From positions 1,116,001 to 1,180,000 of the forward strand of contig CAKJVC010000014.1 in assembly GCA_918026815.1 (NCBI GenBank): DNA of 64,000 bases. The letters run 5' to 3'. Positions within the stretch are counted from its first letter, which is position 1. The number at the start of each line of letters is the position of its first letter. This DNA comes from Chalara sp. BL73 (taxonomy: Eukaryota; Ascomycota; Leotiomycetes; Helotiales). Both the position numbers and the translations under genes were made by a program. This document shows, one piece after another, positions 24,305 through 34,984 of this stretch. The notes beneath the pieces were generated by a model. It did not search any database and was not told where the DNA came from. It saw only the letters and a list, made by a program, of their open reading frames with translations.

Positions 24305-24947
24305 TTAGTCCAGGTTCGGGTCCTTGATCTCTCCGGGTTTTGGGGCACTCTCTGCCAGAACACCGCATTTATCACACCTCCTCCTCTCTTCACTGGCTTT
24401 GAACGAGTTTACAGCCTCCTTGATTTGGGTCCCTAGATCTGTGCAGTGGAAACTGGCTTCATCCACAATCTCTCCGCAATTCGTGCAATACCAGCGCAAT
24501 CGATCGAGCGAGTCTTCGGGTCTAGGTTGCTCGAGCACGATGCCAACGGTATTGGCGAAGCGGACGGGATTGTGAGGTGTATTAGGTGGGAGGAGGAACA
24601 TGCAGCCTTCACGGATGATGATATCTTTAAAGACGCCTTCATCGACGACTTTCAAAAGCATAGCGCCTCTATATTGGTAGAACCATTCTGCTGTCTCGTT
24701 GATGTGGTAGTCGGTGCGTGCATTTGGACCACCTACAATCTGATGCCTTGTTAGGACTATGCTTCGCAAGTATAGCGGTAAGAAAACGAACCATGACAGT
24801 CACATCGTCATTATAGACGCAGTAATTGTTGATCGGTGGTTTGAGGAGATGGGAATTATCCTCAAGCCTGGTTGGTGCTCAGCAAATGTATCGAATTCAC
24901 AGCGTCGTTACTGACCATTTTGGAAGATTCAAAGGAGTGCCTAGCAT
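24305..24947 (-). CDS. BNA1: 3-hydroxyanthranilate 3,4-dioxygenase
   Basis: This 180-aa cupin dioxygenase opens the ring of 3-hydroxyanthranilate in the kynurenine route to NAD, in the cytosol. Reading on the minus strand the exons are 24947-24916, 24867-24792 and 24739-24305, in phase. The N-terminus is PLNLPKWLEDNSHLLKPP followed by YNDDVTVMIVGGPNARTDYH. The Fe ligands are H48 and E54 (H-x5-E in YHINETAEWF) and H92 in NTPHNPVR. The C-terminus carries a second metal site with CTNC and CDKC, as in fungal and bacterial enzymes but not animal ones. The first coding exon is only 32 nt. Length is normal for the family. Confidence 0.95.
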
Positions 24948-25808
24948 TGTACCTTATTTGTTGCTGCTGCTGTTGAAGATAAGCAAAGATGGACGTTACT
25001 ATCGATGCTTAGGTATCGGTGCCGTTGCCCCTCTATGCGGGGTTTCTTGTAGCTTAAATACAGGGATATTTGTCACGCATGAGCAAGCTTATTCATTACG
25101 CGGAAGCTGCAGCTCTTGAACATATCTGAGGAGAGAATTCCAATATATGTAACCATTCGAGAGAATTTGAACCATTTTTGGGATAAAATTATCACCATCA
25201 GTTGCTATCGAGAAGTGAGCCTGGGAGGAACTTGGAGGAACTTCAAGAGGCTGAGGTAGAACGATTCAAAGATCTATGGCATTTACAGGAATTTTACGCA
25301 GAGAAACCCGAATTTCTTCTTATGCCTATCCTTGGCTGCATCCTCACACCAGAATTCTTGTACAGTATGCACCTAAATAGGGGCATTCGAGACGTAAGCG
25401 AGATCCAAGCATGTCAAACTCAAAGGACATGACAATTCTACATTTGCCACAATAGATATATATTAAAGAAAGAGATACTAGCTCAATTTATTGGACCAAC
25501 CCCTACTATCTATACTGAAGAGGAAACATGCTGATACGGAGAAGGGTGAGACCAGTCACGTGAAGCATTCCCCTCAGTTTCAACCTCAGCCAATCGACGT
25601 AATGTTCTCAATGCCAAGCTGGTCAAACACCCTCATCTGTTCAAGCGATAACTATGAATACTACCTGGCGTGACGTCCGATTTACGATATATAGCTCTTG
25701 TTCGATCTTCTCCTCCTGACCGAAGCTTCGTCACAACCATCATAACTGTAGCTATCATTTCTCGCGCCATCCGGAAGCTACGAGCTACGAGTCCTTGTTC
25801 TCTTCACA
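24948..25808. other. Divergent intergenic region
   Basis: This region lies between BNA1 (minus) and the Ctr transporter (plus). Short frames at 25202-25432 and 25491-25673 lack domain resemblance and splice partners. Both promoters should be here. Confidence 0.5.
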
Positions 25809-26506
25809 ATGGATCACTCCCATATGGACCATTCCCATATGGACCATTCCTCCATGGATATGGGGCATGCGATGCCGGCAAGATGCAGCATGAATGTACG
25901 CAGAATCCGCTCAGCCAGAATGAAACCGTAGCTAATTAGCTATAGATGCTTTTCACCTGGAACACACAGAACCTGTGCATCGTCTTCCGCTGGTGGCACA
26001 TCCAGACGACAGCCGGCCTGATCTTCTCCCTCATCGGTGTTGTTGCACTCGCAGCATTCTACGAAGCCATCCGCGCCGGTTCGCGGAAGTACGAGAAGTG
26101 GGCTGCTAAAAGAACGGGGGAAGTACCTAGTATGTCCTCCCTTCCCAAGTCCATACTTCGTGTTGTGCTGTGAATATATGAGCCTGTAACAAAAGCTGAG
26201 ATATATGTGAATGGAGCTATTACTGAGAGCACGCCTCTGTGGTTGACAGGGCGCAATCAAGCGGAGGTTACGAAGAGGACCCATGTTATCAAAGCGTTGA
26301 TATATGCGATTCAGAATTTTTATGCGTTCATGCTCATGTAAGTCTGCCTTGATGTTATGATGGACACAGTAACTAACGAAGTTTGCAGGCTGGTGTTCAT
26401 GACATACAATGGCTGGGTTATGATCGCGATTGGGGTTGGGGCATTTGTTGGGTATTTGGTGTTTGGAGCGGATACATCTGCAACCAAAGATACAGCTTGT
26501 CATTGA
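25809..26506 (+). CDS. Ctr-family copper transporter
   Basis: This 176-aa copper permease is read from exons 25809-25895, 25946-26129, 26196-26337 and 26389-26506. The N-terminus is a copper-catching repeat (MDHSHMDHSHMDHSSMDMGH) followed by CSMNMLFTWNT. Three transmembrane segments follow: around TTAGLIFSLIGVVALAAF, then FYAFMLMLVFMTYNGWVM (with the MxxxM-type motif), then IAIGVGAFVGYLVFG (with a GxxxG motif). The second intron could also run to the AG at 26249, which would shorten the cytosolic loop by 18 residues. I prefer 26196 because the loop then reads TEIYVNGAITESTPLWLTG and the intron has a typical length. Whether it sits at the plasma membrane or the vacuole cannot be told from sequence. 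Confidence 0.92.
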
Positions 26507-26947
26507 GTGGTACCGCATTCTTTGGTAGCCGAAGGGCAGAGGTGAACAATAGGATAACTCGATCATTTAAAACGGATTGGGCATATGGCGTATTGCGATG
26601 GATACAGGTATTAAGCGATTGTCAAAGGGTATATCTGATACATCTGATCCTTATGAAGGCAAAGCCTCTAGTAAATTGTACGAGCAACAATTTGACACTT
26701 CTTTTTAAACATAAGCACCATATGAGCCGTAATGCCTATACCGTAGGTCTAACAAGCAAAACGGATTGAGGTCATACGAAGATAGCGAGTAATTCACCCA
26801 TCAAATAGTTTGTGGACATTCATTTCTTATGTCCACTGTCATTTTATGCCATGTCGTGTCCATTTCTAATCATCGCTTCGATGATAGATCTAATAGTACA
26901 AACTTTATCCCAAATACTCTTCCACTGTGACACATGAACCCAATCCC
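26507..26947. other. Convergent intergenic region
   Basis: This is the 3' flank of the Ctr gene and of PUP3, and I see nothing else in it. Confidence 0.5.
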
Positions 26948-27733
26948 TTAATCTTGTCTGCCCTTCAATAGCCTCTTAGTGACCTTGTCCTTCTCAATAA
27001 TATATACATGTGCACCCCAACCAGATAATGCATCTCTGTCCACTGCATTTAGTAGCGCTTGGGAAATGGTCTCGAAGAGGTCTTCTGGCGCCTTAAAATA
27101 AGTGTCAGTAATGTTTTTCTTCTTAAAGAGCTCAAATGTGATGAAGCACACTTACCAGATCTGGCTCCCACAGTCCTTCGCAAGTACCAAACAGTTGATC
27201 ACTTGCTGTTCCACTAACAATGAAATCCTTGGCAAAATCGATACATCCAATGCTATCAAACCCGCAGATGAAGGGCTTGCCGGTCTTTTGATCAATTCCA
27301 GCGACTACCGGGCTGACGAAGTATGGACCAAACCTCCGCTCATATAAGCTGCTTGATACCAGGTTTGCCATTGTAGAAGGGGAAATATTGCGTTCCTCGC
27401 GGAGACGGTACATATTAACTTTGTAACGGAAGAGATCGGACACAGTGTTTACGTCGGTAGCAAGTCCGGTGAGGCCAAGGTAGACATCGCCATACGAAAA
27501 GATCTTGGGGAAGTTGTTCGAGACAGTCAAGGCTTGGAGACCGAGACGAAGATCACAGGCTATGGCTACGCAGTCCTTGCCAACCATTGCAACGCAGGCG
27601 CCGCCATCTATCAGTTATTAGCCTTTGTTCAAGAGCGGGTATGGTAGATGGCCGTACTGATGGCAAACGGTGAGCTCTGATTGCTCTGTCAGCGACTGTC
27701 TGGATCATAGAGGAAGATTTGGTTACTTACCAT
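26948..27733 (-). CDS. PUP3: 20S proteasome subunit beta-3
   Basis: This 208-aa protein is the non-catalytic beta-3 subunit of the 20S proteasome core. Reading on the minus strand the exons are 27733-27731, 27685-27658, 27607-27156 and 27091-26948. The first coding exon is only the ATG, and the second encodes SNQSSPFAI before [23 protein letters not shown]. The phases agree throughout and the resulting N-terminus matches the family. Further signs are [40 protein letters not shown] and [20 protein letters not shown], ending with [25 protein letters not shown] residues. No propeptide or N-terminal Thr nucleophile is present, as expected for beta-3. Confidence 0.95.
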
Positions 27734-28147
27734 TGTGATCTCTTATCTGGATATGTGATTGAAGAGATATTCAAGGTAGAATAGAGCTTCGTTGACAGTG
27801 TTAGAGCTTCGATGGTGCTTGAGGTGATTTGATACTGAGTCGAAGGTTAACGAGCTGCAGGTAGACACGGCTGTCGCGTCGCTAGGTGCACATGCACCCC
27901 TGCATTTGCCAAGCCATGACCTTTTGACATCCAGCCTCGTCCCTCTAACCCCACCACCTCAACGTAGCTCTTCTGACAAATGTGCTTTTGATTCACGAAT
28001 ACACTCTTTCAATTATAGTACGATAGAAGCATCGAGAACTGTGGATAAACCCAAACTAGCAAAATCGCAATAAATCTTTAGGGATCCTATACAAACTTTA
28101 AGCACTTGTCACACATTTGCCATCAGCAGCGAAGCTCTCCACCGATC
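27734..28147. promoter_or_regulatory. Divergent promoter region of PUP3 and the UBX gene
   Basis: This 414-bp region lies between divergent starts. I looked for the proteasome-associated control element GGTGGCAAA on both strands and did not see an exact copy. Confidence 0.5.
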
Positions 28148-30126
28148 ATGGCCTCCCATGTAGTGGTTATTTCCACCTCTTTCCAAAGAGTCCGAGTTAA
28201 TGTCAATCCTGGAACGCATATGACAGACATTCTAGCAGAAGCTTGCAAAACTTTTGGCCCAAAGTTCAGTAATTATGGCTTCAAGTAAGTGTACACTTTC
28301 GCCTTTCAATGAGAATCTCTTCTCATAAGTATGAGAAGAGTGGTGTTGATAGTTTCTGACGCTGCATAGACACAATAACAAACTTATAGATATGTCGAGG
28401 AAGTTCAGAGAAACAAATCTAACATCCGTAAGTAATACCGTGCTGAAATACGTTGAATACTTAACTTCCCGGGGAAACTGTTGACACTTGTCCTCAGGGC
28501 GCAAAACTAGAACTCGTCATTATCTCAAAATCTCCACTACCTGTATCTGTTGCACTTCAGCTCCCAGATGAAAGATTGGTAGACTCTGTCGGAAGCGATA
28601 CTTCCTTGTGGCAAATATTACGTCGATTCGAGTCGAAGGATAAGAGGAAGTATAATTTTACAGAGCGAGCTGTGACTTCGACTACAAATGGGAAAGCGTC
28701 AGGGTCAGGGCAATTGTTATATGAACAACCTATCTTGAATATACTAGGGAAGGAGGTTTCGAATCTGGTTGATTTACAGAAGACTTTATCACAGTTCGGT
28801 GTAAATAGCGGAAACGTTCTCAGTAAGCAAGCGCAGTGTTTCGAAATATCGAGGTTCTATGGCTCATATCGAAGGATCTGACACTAATTTGGCAAATTGT
28901 AGTCAGACTCACGTTCCAAAAGACAGAACGCACATTCGCAGAAGCTGCTGCCGAAATCGACGAATATTTTAAGGAGACCACAATTGAAACAGCCACCGAT
29001 AGGCAACCAGGCATAACTCTTCATGATACTAGCAAACAAACGGACTCGGCACAAACTCAGGAACTCGAAGATGTAGATATGGATAAAAGTCAAGAAGAAG
29101 CATCAGATCCAGTTGCTTCAGATCCGGCTGCTTCAGATCCGGTTGCGCCGCATCATCATCACGCCCCTCCACGCCGAGGAATTGTACCACCTAAGATTTT
29201 TCAGGCTATGGCAGAATCCGAGGAAACCTCACCTGAGTATGATTTGTATTAAATGACTAGCCTCGAATTGAAACGCTGACATCCACATCAGGCAGAAAGA
29301 GGTCGCTCAAAATAATCTGCAGCAAATCGAAAAAGTGCATGATGCTCGTACCAATCTCTCTACTCAACACCATACTCTTACCACTCAGAATACGGAAACT
29401 CCTTCTTCAATAGAGACCACTAGCCAAGCGTCAGTGCATTCAGAGCAAAACCATGATATTCTTGGTCCAAATGGTCGACCCATTAAGATCAATAAAGCCC
29501 CTTCTGGTAATACACCTACAGCCGCCCGCGAAGTCTTCAATGAGATGGACTACGAGCCCACGAAAGCACATGCTCTCTCCACATTGAGCCGTCTCCAGAG
29601 CGAATCCCAGAATAAAAAGCTACTTTCTGACGCCGAACTTGGGAAACTTGAGCAAGAGAAACTTGCAAAGATAAACGCAACCAGAATTTCAATCAAAGTT
29701 CGGTTCCCTGATCAGACAAGCATGACCACACCATTTGAGTCCGGAGATAGCGCTGCAGATCTTTACACAGCTGTGGCAGGAGTGATCGCTGTACTAAACC
29801 AACCGTTTATTCTAAGCACATATGGTGTTGGAGATATACCAAAAGATGCAAACAAGAAGCTGATATTGGACTTGAAGTTCTCTGGAAACGTGATGATTAA
29901 TTTCCGGTGGGCCGATGGTGTTGGCCAGGATATTAGGAAGCGGCCAGCATTGAAAGCAGAGTATGCCGAGAAGGCTGTGGATTTAGTCGTACCTATCCCC
30001 GCGAATGATGGACCAAGCGAAGAAGCAAGCTCAACTCTGAAGGAGCCTGACAAGAAAAAAGAGGGTGGTGGTAAGGGCAAAGGACTGGGTGCTTTGAAGA
30101 AGTTCCTACCAGGTGGGAAGAAGTGA
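28148..30126 (+). CDS. UBX4: TUG/ASPL-type UBX-domain Cdc48 cofactor
   Basis: This 562-aa protein resembles mammalian TUG/ASPL and yeast Ubx4, adaptors of the Cdc48/p97 ATPase. The exons are 28148-28284, 28370-28427, 28498-28822, 28903-29236 and 29292-30126, all in phase. The N-terminus is the TUG ubiquitin-like domain: VVVISTSFQRVRVNVNPG, then KTFGPKFSNYGFKHNNKLID and AKLELVIIS. The middle contains RLTFQKTERTF and acidic low-complexity sequence with three copies of an ASDPVA-like unit. The region near DYEPTKAHALSTLSRLQ is family-typical. The UBX domain lies at about residues 415-490 (RISIKVRFPDQTSMTTPF, VLNQPFILSTYG, NFRWADG). The tail is Lys/Gly-rich. Confidence 0.9.
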
Positions 30127-30634
30127 TTGAGGCATTCATTATGAGATTATGATTTTGTACAACATTGCGAAGAAGTTACACTTCCATGAGACAATTGGTT
30201 TAGGAATAGCGAGGAGTTTGGGGTATTAGACGTTCATGATAACGTACATTCTTTATCAGTAGCGTAGAAATTAGAGGTCCATCAAAATGAAGACACAACG
30301 ATTGACAAATCAGTTAATAGATAGGGATCATAAGCGGTGACGAAATGAGGAACTGTCTCCAAACATAATGCTCATACTCGACCTGATAATCTCTATGCTG
30401 ATGAGATTAGACATATCAATATTGTAGAAAAGCCTTAATATCACGAGCCGCTCCTCTGAGCAAATCACATATTTAACACTAAAAGCCTGATGGGTACTGG
30501 AGAAGTGGTTCATTGCCACGCTAGCTATCCCGCATAAGATCCGGTGCATCGTCAGTAGACGTCTTTTTGACTCATATTGACACCTCCAACTCCATTATTC
30601 CGTCTATGCAATCGCCATAAGAGTCGCGAGAAAT
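30127..30634. other. Convergent intergenic region
   Basis: This is the 3' flank of the UBX gene and of the eL36 gene. I see no supported feature. Confidence 0.5.
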
Positions 30635-31291
30635 TTAGTGACCAGCTCTGCGGGACTCGGCGATGACGGTCTGGAGCTCGTCGACCTTCGCCTTGGCGCG
30701 ACCGAATGTACCGAGCTGTTTGTGTTGTCAGTGTCTCCTCCATGCAGCTCAGGTATAAAGGTAGAAATGGGGCATTTTCTGAGACTGCGAGCGCAGATCA
30801 TAGATAATTGACTTTCGTAAAGAATCTGTGCCGTGGCGGGAATTTGTAGACATACCCGCTTCTTAGCCAGCTTACGGGCACGCTTGTCCTTGGAGTTACG
30901 GAGAAGTTCGATGACACGACGCTCGTATGGTGCAAGACTGTGTCGCATTAGCCATATCTCCTCGCATATGTACCACCTCCAGAAGAACATACCCAGCGAC
31001 CTCCTTCACGATCTCACGTACAAAGGCGGTTCTCTTACTTAGGTGACCCTTGGTTCTCGAAACTCTGGGTTTAACGACACGAGCCTCGGTTTTCTGCGAT
31101 CCAGGAAGAATATGTTAGCCCATCGAGTCCATAACGGATCTGTCCATCTTCTTCGCTAGAAAGAAGATCCTCCAAGAGGTGAGACGGGCTTTATCCCAGG
31201 ACAAGACCTTGTGGATATTAGAAGGTAATCATACGTGGCCCTTGTTGATGCCGACGATCAAGCCGCTGCGTTGCTTCTTCTCTGCTGCCAT
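30635..31291 (-). CDS. RPL36: 60S ribosomal protein eL36
   Basis: This 106-aa protein is ribosomal protein eL36 of the large subunit. Reading on the minus strand the exons are 31291-31235, 31093-30993, 30937-30856 and 30715-30635. The pieces read [39 protein letters not shown], then [38 protein letters not shown] and [16 protein letters not shown]. The family match is continuous and all splice phases agree. Three introns in a gene this short are typical of fungal ribosomal protein genes. Confidence 0.97.
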
Positions 31292-32360
31292 GTTTGTTGG
31301 TTGTCGAGATGGTTGTCGATTGATTTGTCGTGGGCTAGAGGAAAAAAGTTTATAGAGTTGATGGAGTGGTTGTGTGTGCTCGCTTAGTGTACCGTTTTTG
31401 TCTTAGTAGCAGAAAGTGGATCGATGTCATGAGCCTCACCATTTTTCTGCGCCACACTGTCAGATCATTGCAGACTATGACACAATGAAAATTATCAAAC
31501 CTATCTGTATCTAGTACGTGTTTCTCTACATGGATTTCTACAATGTTTAGGACAGGACCACAAGGTTCTCAGCTTACGCAGCATTGTAGGTACAGAGCAC
31601 TGTAACACTTTCTTTCTTGGGAAATACTGTACAAAACAAACGCATGTCAAGGGCTTTATCCGTATGAATCCCGTCAACCACTTCAAATGCCGTAGATGGG
31701 CTTTTTGAATACCGAACACCGCACAAGGAGACAATCCTCAGATGCCATTGCTGCAGAATCACGCCACTTCTCACTCATGATTCAGTCTACACCCGCTGCA
31801 GTGTCTTGAATCCCGATAAAGCACGAGTGACCATCATTCCGAATACGAAATCTACTTAGTAAATATGACGATCTAAACAAAACCCAGTCTAGGTGTAAAG
31901 CTGCGCTGTAAAGCTGCGCAGTCATGCTGGTCTCCAATGCTGCGGGAGGCTGATCATCAGCCCTACGAAATTTGTAGACCCGAAGATATCGAACGCGAAC
32001 AATTGCGCTTACTCAGTACATTTGCATTTTTAATATGATAGGGGCAAGAGCACCATTTGTCAGAAGCCTCTAGAAATCTGAACTTGTCACAGTCTAGAAA
32101 TCTTCTGTAATCTATGCTGTTGATTGGTCAGTGCTGTGGATTTATTTGGGTCCGGTTATCGCTCGGAACATAGCGAAAGCAAAAGGCGAACTCCCCTCCC
32201 CCCCTGTTTTAAAGTAGCCAAAAAGGTCCGAAGTGGCAGTCCGTCAGAGAGATTGTCTTCTGATATCGCGACATCTTCCTGTCACTTTCTTTTCTAACAC
32301 TCTTTTGCCTCCCACTTGTGATACTATTCACAGCGCTTTGAGAATCTCGAAATATTCACA
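31292..32360. promoter_or_regulatory. Divergent intergenic region between eL36 and CCP1
   Basis: This 1.07-kb region lies between divergent starts. A short direct repeat (AGCTGCGC) occurs near 31904-31920. I see no supported ORF. Confidence 0.5.
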
Positions 32361-33773
32361 ATGGCGTCTACCGCACGAACTTTTGCTCGTTCAGCCATTA
32401 AGTAGGTTCTATCCATATATATCAATCGAGTTCATGCACAAGGTGGGATTTAGGAATGCTCGAAGCCTCGGTTCTCGCCTTGTCATATACGACGAGGCCG
32501 CGACTGCGATTTGGCTCAAGAATCCTACTTTAGGCCATGACCCAAGATGGAACTTTCCTATCAGTTGGGATAATTGCTGACCAGCAAACAGGCTAACACA
32601 GTCCAACCTCAAAACCTCAGCACGCCCCTCGACCTTAGCTGTCCCGCGGCAAGCCTTCCGTCAACAATCACGACGTAGCTACGCATCCGGCCCTACCAAA
32701 GCTTCCTCCTCATCCGGCCTCTACATCGGTATCGGAGCTCTCGCGCTCGGTGGCACTGGCTACTACTTCTACACCCAAGGCAACGGTTCGGTCTTCTCAG
32801 GATCTGCCAACGAGACCAAGGGCATCTTCACACCAAAGTTCGAGGACTACCAGAAAGTTTATAACGAGATTGCTGCGAGGCTCGAGGAGAAGGACGACTA
32901 CGATGACGGATCATATGGACCGGTATTGTTGAGATTGGCGTGGCATGCCAGCGGAACATATGATAAGGAGACTGGCACCGGAGGAAGTAATGGTGCGACC
33001 ATGCGATTTGCTCCTGAGGGTGACCATGGTGCGAACGCGGGGCTGAAGGCTGCAAGAGACTTCCTTGAGCCCGTTAAGGGTACGTTGCTGCTTATCTATT
33101 TGACTTAGGTACCGCTGACTTTGTATAGAAAAATTCCCATGGATCACCTACTCTGACCTCTGGATTTTGAGTGGTGTTGTCGCCATCCAAGAGATGCAAG
33201 GTCCAATCGTCCCATACCGACCTGGACGTCAGGATAAGGACATTGCTGCTTGCACGCCTGACGGACGGCTCCCAGACGCCAGCAAAGGTAACAGGCACTT
33301 ACGTGATATCTTCTACCGCATGGGCTTCAACGACCAAGAGATTGTCGCTCTTAGCGGTGCTCATGCCCTGGGACGCTGCCATACCGATCGCTCCGGCTTC
33401 ACTGGTCCATGGACATTCTCGCCAACCGTTGTTACCAACGAGTACTACAAGCTCTTGTTAAACGAGAAGTGGAACTGGAAAAAGTGGAATGGACCAAAGC
33501 AGGTCGGTGATCTCCCACCGAAAGATTGAATGTAAATGCTGACTGTGCCTGTAGTATGAGGACAAGACCACTAAGACGCTCATGATGTTGCCAACTGATA
33601 TGGCTCTCGTCTCCGACAAAGCTTTTAAGCCTTGGGTTGACAAGTACGCTGTAGATGAGGTTCTCTTCTTCAAGGATTTCTCTGCAGTTCTCCTCAAGCT
33701 CTTTGAGCTCGGTGTTCCTTTCGAGCAGACCACCGACCAAGCAAGAATGACATTCAAGCCCACCAATGCCTAG
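32361..33773 (+). CDS. CCP1: Mitochondrial cytochrome c peroxidase
   Basis: This 373-aa class I haem peroxidase reduces hydrogen peroxide with cytochrome c in the mitochondrial intermembrane space. The exons are 32361-32401, 32592-33079, 33129-33502 and 33555-33773. The N-terminus is a mitochondrial presequence ([24 protein letters not shown]) followed by a hydrophobic sorting segment [17 protein letters not shown]. The distal site is R128/W131/H132 in [13 protein letters not shown]. The proximal ligand is H255 in [11 protein letters not shown]. The radical-forming Trp is W271 in GPWTFSPT, 16 residues after the ligand as in yeast. The first intron is 190 nt, longer than most here. The C-terminus is the usual [15 protein letters not shown] region. 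Confidence 0.96.
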
Positions 33774-34332
33774 ACACTCCTTGACATCACGATACCCATA
33801 GACTACTCATTTCTTCAGATGAACATTTAGATTTAGATGATAGACCCTCGAGAGAGGCGGGGGATATTTCAGAACGGAAGGTTCGTAGATATAGCGATAG
33901 ACCTGCCTCATGGCTTCCAAGACCTTTCCATTTGTATGATATTTGTTGTATAGGAATCAAAACCAAAGTCTTAAAAATACTTACTTCGTTCGTTCTGTCT
34001 CGTGTCGGTTGGCATGACTTCGGTTTCAAATTGATTCCCTTCGAGGCTTGATTGCTGCAAGTTCAGCGTGAGATTAGAAGAGAGAAGAGGAGAGAAGAAG
34101 AGAGGCCAGACGTTCAAATAAGGTGCAGATGGGAGATCAGGGATTTGAGCCACAAGAAGGGCTGTACCTGTCCTCTAGGCCAATTCCGGGGTAGGACCAG
34201 GTTCCCCGCAGCCCAAACCAATTAATCTAGGCCAGTCCCTTACCCTTCCTCTATCCTTCTCATCGCTAATCAACAATTAATTCCCTCAAACTTCTAGCCT
34301 CACACTATCGGTGCATATAAGTTATTTTAAAC
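33774..34332. other. Intergenic region
   Basis: This is the CCP1 3' flank and the promoter of the next gene. Its purine-rich stretch near 34060-34110 looks like simple sequence. I call no gene here. Confidence 0.5.
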
Positions 34333-34984
34333 ATGTCCAATCCAGTATCAACCCAAGGAAATCATTCGCCTGCAGGACAACCAGCACTCCTGCCTCGAGC
34401 TACCCAACAAGAAGGGGATGCAAAACATGAGACGGTGGGTGATCATGTGACAGTCTCCCTAAATGAGAATAACATGGATACGCCGCCGCACCAATCCCTC
34501 TACTCTGCCGGCTACGAGATGCGGAAACGTGTGGCTGGCGAAGAATACGTGGCGAAAGCGCTGGAAAAAGGGAGCAGCGATTTCTTAAGGCCGTTGCAGC
34601 AGTTCGCTACCGAGTCCGCTTGGGGCACGATCTGGACGCGGCCTGGCCTAGATCTAAAGACGAGGAGCTTGCTGAATCTAGTGATGTTGACCGCACTGGG
34701 GAAGTGGGTGGAGTTGGGCACGCATGTGAGGGGTGCGGTTAGGAATGGGGCGAGCGAGGTGGAGATCAGGGAAGCACTGCTGCAGGCCAGGTTCGTCTTT
34801 ATGCCCTTCTCTTTTTGCTTCTTTGGGAATGGGTTGGGGGGGTTGAGGATGAGTATTAGGATCTGTGGGGGCTGATGGGAGTAGTGCATATTGTGGGATA
34901 CCTGCTGGCATGGAAGCGTTTAGGGTTGCGGATAGAGTGTTGGATGAGATGGAGGGGAAGGGCGAGATGAAAAGGGAGAAATGA
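34333..34984 (+). CDS. Carboxymuconolactone decarboxylase-family protein
   Basis: This 185-aa protein is read from exons 34333-34790 and 34885-34984, in phase 2. The last 130 residues are a carboxymuconolactone decarboxylase/AhpD-like domain: YEMRKRVAGEEYVAKAL, ATESAWGTIWTRPGLDLKTR, SLLNLVMLTALGKWVELGTH, VRGAVRNGASEVEIREALLQ, then AYCGIPAGMEAFRVADRVL. In bacteria the family acts on protocatechuate catabolites; fungal members are often uncharacterised. No CxxC redox pair of AhpD type is present, which points to the decarboxylase branch. The first 50 residues are polar and probably disordered. The acceptor is a GAGTAG tandem site, so a form with one extra Ser is possible. Confidence 0.87.

Noticed and set aside
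25202..25673. Two plus-strand frames upstream of the Ctr gene
   Set aside because: They show no signal, domain or splice connection and are more likely leader or chance sequence.
25940..26566. 208-codon minus-strand open frame
   Set aside because: It is antisense to the four-exon Ctr gene and crosses its introns without any domain resemblance.
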